The notes under the pieces were generated by a model that worked only from the letters and a program-made list of their open reading frames with translations, did not search any database and was not told the origin of the DNA. Shown here piece by piece: positions 16,406 through 24,518 of a stretch of 64,000 bases of DNA; position 1 is the first letter of the stretch, and each line of letters begins with the position of its first letter. Origin of the DNA: Bacteroidaceae bacterium (GTDB taxonomy: Bacteria; Bacteroidota; Bacteroidia; Bacteroidales; Bacteroidaceae); NCBI GenBank assembly GCA_016291905.1, contig JAEEZS010000015.1, positions 1 to 64,000 of the forward strand. Reading direction: 5' to 3'. Made by a program: the position numbers and the translations under genes.

Positions 16406-17047
16406 ATGAATATGAAATATAACACCCAACAATCCCCGCTCCCCATGCCGGAGTATGGACGTTCCATCCAGCGGATGGTGGATTATGCCGTCACCATCGA
16501 GGACCGTGCTGAGCGTCAGCGCTGTGCCGAAACCATCGTCCGTATCATGAAGGGGAAGTTCCCCGAAGGGCAGGATATGCCCGATTATGAGCAGAAGCTG
16601 TGGGACCATCTGGCCATCATGGCAAATTTCCAGCTTGACATCGACTATCCCTTCGAGGTCATCCGCCCTGAGAACTTCCTCAGTCGTCCCGACACCATCC
16701 CCTACGGCGTGGGCGGCATTACCCACCGTCACTATGGGCATTACATCATGGCCATGATTGACGAGGCCCGGCAGCTGCCTGAAGGGCCGCTGCGCAACGA
16801 ACTTATCCGCCTTGTGGCCATTCAGATGAAAAAGGAACATCTCCTTTGGAACAAGGAGGGGTTGGAGGACGGCAAGATTGTTGACGACATCCGCGAGTTT
16901 TCGGAGGGTGAGATTGTTGTGGATGAGAAGGCGCTGGATTTGGCGTCGTACAAACTGCCCGCCAACATTCAGACACAGCCCGCCGCCCAATCGCAGGGAA
17001 AAAAGAAAAAGAAGAAGAAAAAGAACAATAACAACTCTAACAACTGA
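16406..17047 (+). CDS. DUF4290 family protein
   Basis: A 213-residue cytoplasmic protein of the DUF4290 family, found across Bacteroidota with unknown function. The first half carries the conserved MPEYGRSIQRMVDYA and KLWDHLAIMANFQLDIDYPF segments. It ends in a tail of eight lysines followed by asparagines, a low-complexity end that may bind nucleic acid (inference). The gene is 15 bp after tsaB and 5 bp before murA, so it is in the same operon; DUF4290 next to murA is a common order in Bacteroidota. The start could also be the ATG two codons further in. Confidence 0.85.
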   Translation: MNMKYNTQQSPLPMPEYGRSIQRMVDYAVTIEDRAERQRCAETIVRIMKGKFPEGQDMPDYEQKLWDHLAIMANFQLDIDYPFEVIRPENFLSRPDTIPYGVGGITHRHYGHYIMAMIDEARQLPEGPLRNELIRLVAIQMKKEHLLWNKEGLEDGKIVDDIREFSEGEIVVDEKALDLASYKLPANIQTQPAAQSQGKKKKKKKKNNNNSNN

Positions 17048-17052
17048 CGGCT

Positions 17053-18378
17053 ATGGCATCGTTTATCATCGAAGGCGGGCGCTCGCTCAACGGGGAAATT
17101 ACCCCGCAGGGTGCCAAGAACGAGGTGCTGCAGATACTCTGCGCCACGCTACTGACGGCTGAGCCTGTCACCGTCCATAATATCCCCGACATCCTCGACG
17201 TCAACAACTTGATGAAAATGATGACGTTGATGGGGGTGCGCATAGACCGCCTGGGGGAGGGCAGCTTCCGTTTTCAAGCCGACAAGCTGGATGAGCAATA
17301 CCTCGGCAGCGACGACTTCCTCCGCCTCTGCGCCAAGCTGCGTGGCTCGGTGATGCTGGTAGGGCCGCTGTTGTCGCGCTTCGGAAAAGCGTTCATCAGC
17401 AAACCCGGTGGGGATAAGATTGGACGCCGCCGTCTCGACACTCACTTTCAGGGTTTCATGAATCTGGGCGCATCGTTTGTCTATGATGACGAGCGCGGTG
17501 TCTATGAACTGCAAGCCGAACGTTTGAAAGGGACATATATGCTGCTTGACGAGGCTTCCGTCACCGGCACAGCCAACATCATCATGGCAGCCGTCAGGGC
17601 GGAGGGTGATACCGTCATTTACAATGCCGCCTGCGAACCTTACGTCCAGCAACTCTGCCGCATGCTCTGCCGCATGGGGGCACAGATTGAGGGCATCGCC
17701 AGCAACCGCTTGACGATACACGGCGTCAGCACCTTGCATGGCTGCGAGCATACCGCCCTGCCCGACATGATTGAGGTGGGCAGCTTCATTGGCATGGCTG
17801 CCATGACCCAGAGTGAGCTAACCATCCGCAACGTCTCCTTCCCCGACCTCGGCATCATCCCCGCCAGTTTCCGCCGTCTGGGCATCGACGTCCAACAGCG
17901 AGGCGACGACATCTATATCCCCCGTCAGGAACACTACCAGATAGAGTCGTTTATCGACGGCAGCATCATGACCATTGCCGATGCTCCCTGGCCCGGACTA
18001 ACACCCGACTTGCTGAGTGTGCTGCTTGTCACAGCCATTCAGGCGAAGGGTAGCGTGCTTATTCATCAGAAGATGTTCGAGAGTCGTCTGTTTTTTGTGG
18101 ACAAACTCATTGACATGGGTGCCCAGATAATCCTTTGCGACCCGCATCGTGCCGTCGTCAACGGTCACGACCGTGCCTTCCGTCTCCGTGCGAGGAAGAT
18201 GACAAGTCCCGACATCCGTGCTGGTATTGCCCTGCTAATTGCCGCCATGAGTGCCGACGGAACGAGCACCATTGGCGATATTGACCAGATAGACCGTGGT
18301 TATCAGAATATCGATGGACGTCTGAACGCCCTCGGTGCTCATATCCTCCGCGTGCCGAGCGAGAATTTCCATTCATAA
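17053..18378 (+). CDS. murA: UDP-N-acetylglucosamine 1-carboxyvinyltransferase with Asp at the catalytic Cys position
   Basis: MurA transfers enolpyruvate from PEP to UDP-GlcNAc, the first committed step of peptidoglycan synthesis. The 441-residue product has GAKNE with Lys22 and Asn23, RGSVMLVGPLLSRFGKA, and VTGTANIIMAA. At the loop that holds Cys115 in E. coli the sequence is KPGGDKIGRRRLDTH, so the residue is Asp121. Asp at this place keeps activity but prevents the covalent fosfomycin adduct in other bacteria, which predicts intrinsic fosfomycin resistance at the target. The aroA product in this window is its structural cousin. Confidence 0.96.
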   Translation: MASFIIEGGRSLNGEITPQGAKNEVLQILCATLLTAEPVTVHNIPDILDVNNLMKMMTLMGVRIDRLGEGSFRFQADKLDEQYLGSDDFLRLCAKLRGSVMLVGPLLSRFGKAFISKPGGDKIGRRRLDTHFQGFMNLGASFVYDDERGVYELQAERLKGTYMLLDEASVTGTANIIMAAVRAEGDTVIYNAACEPYVQQLCRMLCRMGAQIEGIASNRLTIHGVSTLHGCEHTALPDMIEVGSFIGMAAMTQSELTIRNVSFPDLGIIPASFRRLGIDVQQRGDDIYIPRQEHYQIESFIDGSIMTIADAPWPGLTPDLLSVLLVTAIQAKGSVLIHQKMFESRLFFVDKLIDMGAQIILCDPHRAVVNGHDRAFRLRARKMTSPDIRAGIALLIAAMSADGTSTIGDIDQIDRGYQNIDGRLNALGAHILRVPSENFHS

Positions 18379-18379
18379 C

Positions 18380-18895
18380 ATGATACAACGCGAAGAACTT
18401 CATTCCATAGGCCGATTCACCCGTCCTCACGGCGTGCAGGGTGAGATGGCGTTGCAGCTGACGGACGATGTGTTCGACCGCGCTGAGGTGTCGTGCCTCG
18501 TCTGTGCTATGGATGGCATTTACGTCCCGTTCTTTGTCGAGGAGTATCGCTACAAGACGGACAACGTGGTGCTGGTGAAGTTTGAGCGTGTGGACACGGT
18601 GGAGCAGGCGCGGATGTTCACAAACAAGGAGGCGTTTGCATTGAAAACGGATTGCGAGGGAGAGGCGTCGGAATTTGCGTGGAACGATTTTGTCGGTTTT
18701 ACGGCAGAGGATAGCACAATAGGTGCTTTGGGAAGCATTGTCCACGTGGATGACAGCACGATGAACGTTCTGTTTATTGTTGGGAGCCCCGACGGCTCGG
18801 AGTGTTTCATCCCTGCTCAGGAAGTGTTCATTCAGGATATCGACTACGATAAGCGTCATATAGTGTTTAATTTGCCTGACGGCCTGATAGATTGA
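18380..18895 (+). CDS. rimM: 16S rRNA processing protein RimM
   Basis: RimM binds ribosomal protein S19 and helps 30S subunit maturation. The 171-residue product has the N-terminal GRFTRPHGVQGEMALQ motif (RimM domain), FERVDTVEQARMFTNKEAF, and the PRC-barrel part WNDFVGF and IPAQEVFIQDID near the end. The start is the ATG one base after the murA stop; a longer reading would overlap murA by 15 codons without homology. In operon with murA. Confidence 0.93.
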   Translation: MIQREELHSIGRFTRPHGVQGEMALQLTDDVFDRAEVSCLVCAMDGIYVPFFVEEYRYKTDNVVLVKFERVDTVEQARMFTNKEAFALKTDCEGEASEFAWNDFVGFTAEDSTIGALGSIVHVDDSTMNVLFIVGSPDGSECFIPAQEVFIQDIDYDKRHIVFNLPDGLID

Positions 18896-18904
18896 TGAAT
18901 CGCT

Positions 18905-19681
18905 ATGGAAGAGAATAAAACCAATAAACCGCGCCGGTACGTCTGGCTCAATATCCTCTGCGGTATCGGAGTCGCGGTGTTCATGGTGATACTGCTATGT
19001 TTCACGCCACTCCGAACGCTTCAGCCCGGTTACCTCACTCCGCAGTCGCGTGAGCAAATCGTCAATTTTGCCCTCCGTGTGGATTCGCTGGAGGAGGCCG
19101 TAGCTCGTCAGAACCTCTATGTCACCAACTTGCAGGATATTCTGAAAGGCCGTGTCAAGGTAGATACGGTTGTTTCTATCGATACGCTGACAGCCCTCCG
19201 TGCTGCTGACCTCATGGAGCAGACTGAGCGCGAGAAGGAGTTTGCGCGTCAGTACGAAGCCAACGAGAAATATAACCTGACGACCCTTGCTTCACGTACT
19301 GCCGGGGTGTCGGGGCTTAATCTGATGGTGCCTGTGCGGGGCGTGGTGCAGCGCACGTTCGACCCTCAGCTAGAGGAGTACGGCGTTGATGTGCTACCGG
19401 CAGCGCGTTCGTCGGTAGCTGCCGTGCTCGACGGCACGGTACTCCAGAGCGGGTATACTGCAACGAACGGCTATACCGTTGTCATTCAACACAACGGCGA
19501 CCTTGTCTCGGTCTATTCTCGCCTTGGAAATCTCCTCTGCAAATCAGGCGATAAGGTGAGAGGAGGGCAGGCCATTGCCTCAGCATCCAACATCATCAGC
19601 GGGCAGCAGGAGAACACCGTTCACTTCGAGCTCTGGCACAAGGGCACGGCGTTGGATCCCACATTGTATATTGCTTTCTAA
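18905..19681 (+). CDS. Membrane-anchored LytM-like protein with lost metal ligands
   Basis: A 258-residue protein with one N-terminal membrane segment (about residues 15-35), a periplasmic coiled coil (about 55-130) and a C-terminal LytM/M23 domain (from about 140). The zinc-binding residues of active M23 peptidases are mostly missing. The HxGxD site reads EEYGVD (His replaced by Glu), the usual YAHL reads YSRL, and the HxH site reads TVHFE with only the second His. This is the pattern of EnvC/NlpD-like amidase activators rather than enzymes. A role in cell-wall or division control is therefore inferred. It lies 9 bp after rimM and 3 bp before dxr. Confidence 0.85.
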   Translation: MEENKTNKPRRYVWLNILCGIGVAVFMVILLCFTPLRTLQPGYLTPQSREQIVNFALRVDSLEEAVARQNLYVTNLQDILKGRVKVDTVVSIDTLTALRAADLMEQTEREKEFARQYEANEKYNLTTLASRTAGVSGLNLMVPVRGVVQRTFDPQLEEYGVDVLPAARSSVAAVLDGTVLQSGYTATNGYTVVIQHNGDLVSVYSRLGNLLCKSGDKVRGGQAIASASNIISGQQENTVHFELWHKGTALDPTLYIAF

Positions 19682-19684
19682 GAT

Positions 19685-20842
19685 ATGAAGAACGAAAAGA
19701 AACAGATTGCCATTCTCGGTTCGACGGGAAGTATTGGCACGCAGGCGCTTCAAGTTATCGAGGCTCATGCAGATCTGTACGAGGCGTATGTACTAACGGC
19801 TAACAACAATGCTTCGCTGCTTATCGAGCAGGCACGGAAGTTCCAGCCCGAGGCGGTTGTCATTGCCAACGAAGCCCATTATAATAAGGTAAAGGAGGCT
19901 CTCTCTGACCTCCCCATCAAGGTGTTTGCCGGATCCGAGGCGCTGTGCCAAGTCGTTGCGATGGAACACGTGGATGTGGTGCTGGCATCGCTGGTAGGCT
20001 ATGCAGGATTGCGTCCGACGATGGAGGCCATCCGTGCCGGAAAAGATATAGCCTTGGCAAACAAGGAGACGCTTGTGGTGGCAGGGGAACTGATAACCCG
20101 CTTGGCTATCGACTACCGTGTGCCCATTCTCCCTGTCGATAGCGAACATTCGGCGATCTTCCAGTGCCTTGCAGGCGAGCCACACAATGCAGTAGAGAAG
20201 ATTATCCTGACAGCTTCAGGCGGTCCTTTCCGTACTTGGACGGCCGAGCAGATAGCTTGTGCCACGTCAGCGCAGGCACTCAAGCATCCCAATTGGGACA
20301 TGGGTGCAAAGGTAACCATCGATTCCGCCTCGATGATGAACAAGGGCTTCGAGGTGATGGAGGCAAAATGGCTTTTCGGCGTCAAGGCAGAGGATATCCA
20401 AGTGGTGGTTCATCCGCAGAGTGTTGTCCACTCCATGGTGCAGTTCATCGATGGCTCCATCAAGGCCCAGCTGGGCAGCCCCGACATGCGCTTGCCCATT
20501 CAGTATGCCTTCTCCTATCCTTGCAGACTGCCTTCGGATTTCCCCCGTGTCGATTTCGCTCAACTGGGCAGCCTGACGTTCGAGGCTCCCGACCCTGTCC
20601 GCTTTCCCAACCTGCGTCTGGCTTTCGAGGCTATTCGTCAGGGTGGCAATATGCCCTGCATCCTCAATGCTGCCAACGAAGTATGCGTTAATGCCTTCTT
20701 GCACGACCGTATCGGTTTCCTTCGCATGAGCGACGTCAATGCTGAGGTAATGAGCCGCATCCCCTTCATCGCACATCCCAGTTACGACGACTATGTGGAG
20801 ACGGATCGCATAGCCCGCGAAATGGCAGCCCAACTCATCTAA
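19685..20842 (+). CDS. dxr: 1-deoxy-D-xylulose 5-phosphate reductoisomerase
   Basis: Dxr makes 2-C-methyl-D-erythritol 4-phosphate with NADPH in the non-mevalonate isoprenoid pathway and is the fosmidomycin target. The 385-residue product has the NADPH loop GSTGSIGTQALQVI (residues 10-23), VLASLVGYAGL, the metal-binding PVDSEHSAIFQ, ASGGPFR, VHPQSVVHSMVQF and GSPDMRLPIQYA. Family length. Immediately followed by rseP, the common dxr-rseP order in which both genes serve the envelope. Confidence 0.97.
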   Translation: MKNEKKQIAILGSTGSIGTQALQVIEAHADLYEAYVLTANNNASLLIEQARKFQPEAVVIANEAHYNKVKEALSDLPIKVFAGSEALCQVVAMEHVDVVLASLVGYAGLRPTMEAIRAGKDIALANKETLVVAGELITRLAIDYRVPILPVDSEHSAIFQCLAGEPHNAVEKIILTASGGPFRTWTAEQIACATSAQALKHPNWDMGAKVTIDSASMMNKGFEVMEAKWLFGVKAEDIQVVVHPQSVVHSMVQFIDGSIKAQLGSPDMRLPIQYAFSYPCRLPSDFPRVDFAQLGSLTFEAPDPVRFPNLRLAFEAIRQGGNMPCILNAANEVCVNAFLHDRIGFLRMSDVNAEVMSRIPFIAHPSYDDYVETDRIAREMAAQLI

Positions 20843-20871
20843 GTTAAATCTTCAAATTGTATAGTATCATC

Positions 20872-22380
20872 ATGACCGCGCTGATAAAAACTGCTCAGTT
20901 ACTTCTCTCCCTCTCTTTGCTGGTTGTCTTCCACGAGTTTGGCCATTTTCTTTGGGCAAAGCTCTTCAAGACCCGCGTGGACAAGTTCTACATGTTTTTC
21001 AATCCGAAAATCTCGCTCTTGCGCGTCAAGCGCGTTGATGGCAAGTTGCGTGTGCGCTTTTTTGCCCCCAATGTGGAAGATGCTGTGGCAGAGCTGACGG
21101 ATGACGAAGGCAATGCGAAGAAGGATGACAAGGGCAACCCCCTCTATCGTCCCATGACCGACGAGGAGCGTGCTGCCCTTCCCGAGGGTGACTGGCGTCG
21201 CGACCCCGATAACACCGAGTTCGGCATCGGGTGGGTGCCCTTCGGTGGTTATTGCCGCATCACGGGCATGGTGGATGAGACACAAAGTGCCTCCAATCTT
21301 GCCAGTACCCCCCAGCCCTACGAGTTCCGCACTAAGAAGTCGTGGCAACGCCTGCTCATTATGGTTGGCGGTGTGGTCAACAACCTCATCCTTGCTTTCT
21401 TCGTCTATTCCATGGTGCTCTACGCATGGGGTGACGACTACCGTCCCATCTCCGGCAGCAAGTACGGCATGGAGTTCAACGATTATGCCAAGGAGATAGG
21501 CTTCCAGGACCACGATGAGCTGTTGCGCACCAACAAGACCACATTCACCCGTTTCGATGCTGACATGCTGCGCGCTATTGCGGCTGCCGATGAAGTGACG
21601 GTGTTGCGCGACGGACAGGAAGTCACTATTGCTATCCCTGACGAACTGACGCTGCTGAACATGAACCGCGACGGCATGCCTTTCATCTCCTTCTACATGC
21701 CGATGGAGATTGACAGCGTGGCTCCCGAGCTGGGCGCTGCTCGTGCGGGATTGCGCAAGGGAGACCGAATCGTCAGCGTTGATGGCGTAGAGACCGACAC
21801 GTGGAACCGCTTCAAAGGGGCACTTGCCACGCTGGCCGAACGCGAAAAGGAGGGTGAGATTATCAATCACGATTTACGCATCGCTTTCCTGCGCGACGGC
21901 GCAATGGACACCCTCCTCGTCTCTGCAAACAGTTCGTTCCAGATAGGCATCTATTCTCCCGAACCACCTTACGAATGGAAAACCGACCACTACGGCTTCT
22001 GGGCCTCCATCCCTGCGGGCATCCGTTACGGTTGGAACACGCTACGCGGCTACGTCAGCGACTTCAAGTACGTCTTCACCCGTGAGGGCGCCAAGAGCCT
22101 CGGTGGTTTCGGCACCATCGGCAGCATCTTCCCCGCCACGTGGGACTGGCACGCTTTCTGGATGATGACGGCGTTTCTCAGCATCATTCTCGCGTTCATG
22201 AACATCATCCCCATCCCAGGGCTCGATGGAGGGCACGTGCTCTTCCTGCTATGGGAGGTTCTTACAGGCAAGAAAGTCTCCGACAAGGTGCTAGAGAAGG
22301 CCGAGTGGGTGGGCTTCATCCTGCTCATGGCCTTGATGGTCTATGCCAACGCCAACGATGTCGTGAGGTTCCTGTTTTAA
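20872..22380 (+). CDS. rseP: RIP-type site-2 protease RseP
   Basis: An inner-membrane zinc protease that cuts membrane-spanning anti-sigma factors and remnant signal peptides. The 502-residue product has HEFGH at residues 21-25 in the first membrane segment, a second metal ligand in PGLDGGHVLF near the C-terminus, and a PDZ region in the middle (RAGLRKGDRIVSVDGVE). A soluble insertion of about 50 residues follows the first membrane segment, as in other Bacteroidota. The start is the ATG giving MTALIKTAQ; the only upstream alternative is a TTG. In operon with dxr. Confidence 0.95.
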   Translation: MTALIKTAQLLLSLSLLVVFHEFGHFLWAKLFKTRVDKFYMFFNPKISLLRVKRVDGKLRVRFFAPNVEDAVAELTDDEGNAKKDDKGNPLYRPMTDEERAALPEGDWRRDPDNTEFGIGWVPFGGYCRITGMVDETQSASNLASTPQPYEFRTKKSWQRLLIMVGGVVNNLILAFFVYSMVLYAWGDDYRPISGSKYGMEFNDYAKEIGFQDHDELLRTNKTTFTRFDADMLRAIAAADEVTVLRDGQEVTIAIPDELTLLNMNRDGMPFISFYMPMEIDSVAPELGAARAGLRKGDRIVSVDGVETDTWNRFKGALATLAEREKEGEIINHDLRIAFLRDGAMDTLLVSANSSFQIGIYSPEPPYEWKTDHYGFWASIPAGIRYGWNTLRGYVSDFKYVFTREGAKSLGGFGTIGSIFPATWDWHAFWMMTAFLSIILAFMNIIPIPGLDGGHVLFLLWEVLTGKKVSDKVLEKAEWVGFILLMALMVYANANDVVRFLF

Positions 22381-22386
22381 TGAAAA

Positions 22387-23028
22387 ATGAACCTCCATCG
22401 CTTGATAGCCGAAGGCGAGCACCAGCAGCAGGACTTCAAATTTGAGATAACGAGCGCCTGCAAGATAGCCCGCTCGCTTTCAGCCTTTGCCAACACCGAC
22501 GGAGGACGTCTGTTGATTGGTGTCAAGGACAACGGCACCATTGCTGGCGTCCGCAGCGACGAGGAGATGTATATGGTAGAAGCCGCAGGCGAGGTGTGGT
22601 GCGACCCTCCTGTGCATTGCCACATGACGGCCTATCGCGTGGCTTCTCCCTCCTCAGCTCACGAGACGCGCACCGTTGTCGTTGCTCAGATTGACCCTGC
22701 TATGCAACGCCCCGTGCGGGCAAAGCTCGAAGACGGCACCTTCCGCGCCTTCGTTCGTATTGCTGATGAGAATATCGTCGCCTCACCTGTGCAAATGGAG
22801 TTGTGGCGTAGCGAGGGCATGGCCGTCGGCACCCTCGTCTCCTTCACCGATGCTGAGCGCAGCCTCCTCACCTTGCTTGCCGCCTCAGGGCCCATCTCCC
22901 TCAATCAGTTTTGTCGCCGTGCCCGTGTGCCCCGTCATCGAGCCGTCCGTCTGCTTGCCGCATTTATCCGCTTTGGCTTGGCAAACGAATCCTTCCAAAA
23001 CCACACGTTCCTATATAGCGCAACATAG
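22387..23028 (+). CDS. AlbA_2 (Schlafen-like) domain protein
   Basis: A 213-residue protein with an AlbA_2 domain at about residues 5-125: EGEHQQQDFKFEI, ARSLSAFANTDGGRLLIGVKDNGTIAGV, then a C-terminal winged-helix-like part (SLNQFCRRARVPRHRAVRLLAAFIRFGL). Such proteins are often annotated as ATP-binding or DNA-binding transcriptional regulators; the biochemical function is not established. It lies 6 bp after rseP and ends the long plus-strand run. Confidence 0.85.
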   Translation: MNLHRLIAEGEHQQQDFKFEITSACKIARSLSAFANTDGGRLLIGVKDNGTIAGVRSDEEMYMVEAAGEVWCDPPVHCHMTAYRVASPSSAHETRTVVVAQIDPAMQRPVRAKLEDGTFRAFVRIADENIVASPVQMELWRSEGMAVGTLVSFTDAERSLLTLLAASGPISLNQFCRRARVPRHRAVRLLAAFIRFGLANESFQNHTFLYSAT

Positions 23029-23088
23029 GTTTTTTTTACAAATACGGATACAAACGTCAGCCGAGAACATACGATGTGCCCGTTTTTG

Positions 23089-23184
23089 GTGTAGGAAGGT
23101 GTAGGAAGGTGTAGATAAAATCATTCTCCTACACCCGCAATGGTTTATGTGCCAGCAGAATAAGCTCATTGGTGTAGGAATGTA
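23089..23184. repeat. GTGTAGGAAG 10-bp repeat with inverted arm
   Basis: GGTGTAGGAAGGTGTAGGAA and a third partial unit run with a period of 10 bp. CTCCTACACC in inverted orientation follows about 20 bp later, and another GGTGTAGGAATGTAG lies at about 23169. Confidence 0.7.
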
Positions 23185-23250
23185 GCAATTTTTCATGTTT
23201 TTGTAGAAAGTGTCCCGTTGTTTGATGTCGTTTTCTGTGCGTAGTGCGAT

Positions 23251-23322
23251 GTTTATAAACAGCGCCCCCGTTTATATAAACAGCGCCCCTGTTTATATAA
23301 ACGCGGCCCGTGTTTATAAACC
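23251..23322. repeat. Second array of the GTTTATATAAAC 21-bp family
   Basis: Units start with GTTTATAAAC or GTTTATATAAAC and continue with AGCGCCCCY or GCGGCCCGT; two full units are exactly 21 bp. Same family as the array at the left window edge. Both are preceded by GTTTGATGT. Confidence 0.85.
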
Positions 23323-23391
23323 GTTGCCTGGAATGAGAAATCGGATAACCTCTTTGTTCAGGCGGACTTTATCCTGCTTGTAGCGTGTGAT

Positions 23392-23454
23392 TATCCCACT
23401 ACGCTATGGTTTTATTCCAGTGGGCTGTCAGATTAGCCCACTGGGCTGTGTGTC
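23392..23454. repeat. Array of 21-bp units with CCANTGGGCT core
   Basis: Three consecutive units of exactly 21 bp, starting TATCCCACTACGCT, TATTCCAGTGGGCT and TAGCCCACTGGGCT. The last contains the 13-bp palindrome AGCCCACTGGGCT. Family members occur at 26994, 54217 and 63898. Confidence 0.85.
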
Positions 23455-23461
23455 CCAGCTT

Positions 23462-23683
23462 TTATTCTTCTACTTCCTCGAAGTGGGCTTCAGAGGCGTC
23501 CGAAGTGTCGAGGACGCGAGGCTTGGGTTCTTCCACACGTGAGACGGTGGTTCCTTCCTTCGTCTTTGTCTGTCGGGGCTGCGGGGCATTGTCCTGCGAG
23601 CGGGACATGCCGCGAGATATTTGCCGAGGCAGATAGAAGAAGACGATATACAGAAGGGCTATGATAAGTAGGACGCGAATCAT
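23462..23683 (-). CDS. DUF4834 family small membrane protein
   Basis: A 73-residue protein with one N-terminal membrane segment (MIRVLLIIALLYIVFFYLPR) and an acidic, proline-containing soluble tail. It matches the pattern of DUF4834, a small Bacteroidota family of unknown function. The start overlaps the pssA stop by 4 bp (ATGA), so translation is coupled to pssA. A longer reading would extend into pssA and lacks support. Confidence 0.8.
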   Translation of the reverse strand: MIRVLLIIALLYIVFFYLPRQISRGMSRSQDNAPQPRQTKTKEGTTVSRVEEPKPRVLDTSDASEAHFEEVEE

Positions 23684-24438
23684 TTTTTTGCGGATTGACT
23701 GATGAGGGAAAGAATGATGTACCAACCGATGGTAGCCGCAAAGCCTCCAATACCAAGAATGAAGAGGAGTGCTATGCTACCGAGGAGGAAGATGTATCGA
23801 ATGCGGTTCTCCTTCCAACGGAGGTTGTGAAACTTCAAGGAAAACATCGGTATGGGGCTGACTAACAGCCAAGAAAACAAGAGAACTAAAAAGACTATTA
23901 GGAGAGAGGAGTGAGACGTTAGGAATTGAGACGTATTGTCCAAGCTTATATTTCCTACTATCTCGTTCCTTGTTCCCAAAAATCCTAATTCCTCATTTTT
24001 AATACCTAATTTTACAACCAATGAACCCCAGAACAAGGCGTTGGCAGGGGTGGGAAGGCCTATGAAGGAGTTGGTCTGCCGCTCATCGAGGTTGAAGCGG
24101 GCCAATCGGAGAGCCGAAAAGGCTGCCAGCAAAAAGGCTATATAGGGAAGGATGTGATAGGTGCATCGTGTTTGCAGCAGGGAGAAGACCATCATGGACG
24201 GCGCTACACCGAAGGTCACAACATCGGCTAACGAATCAAGTTCTTTGCCAATAGGGGAGGCAACGTGGAGCAATCGTGCTGTCATGCCGTCGAAAAAGTC
24301 GAATAGCGCGCCTACTATTATAAATAAGAACGCGAGAAGGAAATCGCCCTGAAGAGCGAACGACGTTGCGATGCACCCTGATAGTAAGTTGCAGCAGGTG
24401 ACAGCGTTAGGGATATTTCGAACAAACGAGTTTGCCAT
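23680..24438 (-). CDS. pssA: CDP-diacylglycerol-serine O-phosphatidyltransferase
   Basis: PssA makes phosphatidylserine, the precursor of phosphatidylethanolamine, in the inner membrane. The 252-residue product has the CDP-alcohol phosphotransferase motif DFFDGMTARLLHVASPIGKELDSLAD (about residues 47-72, given here only to mark its Asp and Gly residues) and six to eight membrane segments. Residues 144-178 (KNEELGFLGTRNEIVGN onward) are a polar insertion between two membrane segments, encoded by an AATTCCT-type short repeat; relatives have a loop about half as long. The start is the ATG giving MANSFVRNIP, just after a -7 element. Divergent from rnz. Confidence 0.93.
   Translation of the reverse strand: MANSFVRNIPNAVTCCNLLSGCIATSFALQGDFLLAFLFIIVGALFDFFDGMTARLLHVASPIGKELDSLADVVTFGVAPSMMVFSLLQTRCTYHILPYIAFLLAAFSALRLARFNLDERQTNSFIGLPTPANALFWGSLVVKLGIKNEELGFLGTRNEIVGNISLDNTSQFLTSHSSLLIVFLVLLFSWLLVSPIPMFSLKFHNLRWKENRIRYIFLLGSIALLFILGIGGFAATIGWYIILSLISQSAKK
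23902..24010. repeat. Short-unit repeat inserted in frame in pssA
   Basis: TCCTAATTCCTCATTTTTAA and ACCTAATTTT at 23980-24012 match the intergenic AATTCCTAATTTCTAATTCC repeat at 515-545. A shorter inverted piece, TTAGGAATTGAG, lies about 65 bp away at 23919. The whole segment is open in the pssA frame. Confidence 0.6.
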
Positions 24439-24446
24439 AATTTGTG

Positions 24447-24507
24447 CAAAAATACAACAAATAATAAAGAATGGAAAGCAAAGTATGAAAAATATGTTGT
24501 ATTTTTG
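24447..24507. promoter_or_regulatory. Divergent -7 elements between pssA and rnz
   Basis: TATTTTTG is present on the minus strand (24447-24454, for pssA) and on the plus strand (24500-24507, for rnz), both followed by GCAC. No TTTG box at the usual distance was found for either. Confidence 0.5.
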
Positions 24508-24518
24508 CACCCTGTAAG

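Larger units (their letters stand above)
23029..23461. other. Repeat-filled intergenic region
   Basis: No gene is seen in these 433 bases. It holds three different repeat families in a row: GTGTAGGAAG units (23089-23184), GTTTATATAAAC units (23251-23322) and CCANTGGGCT units (23392-23454). Between them are about 60-70 bp stretches without visible structure. Genes converge on this region from both sides. Confidence 0.75.
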
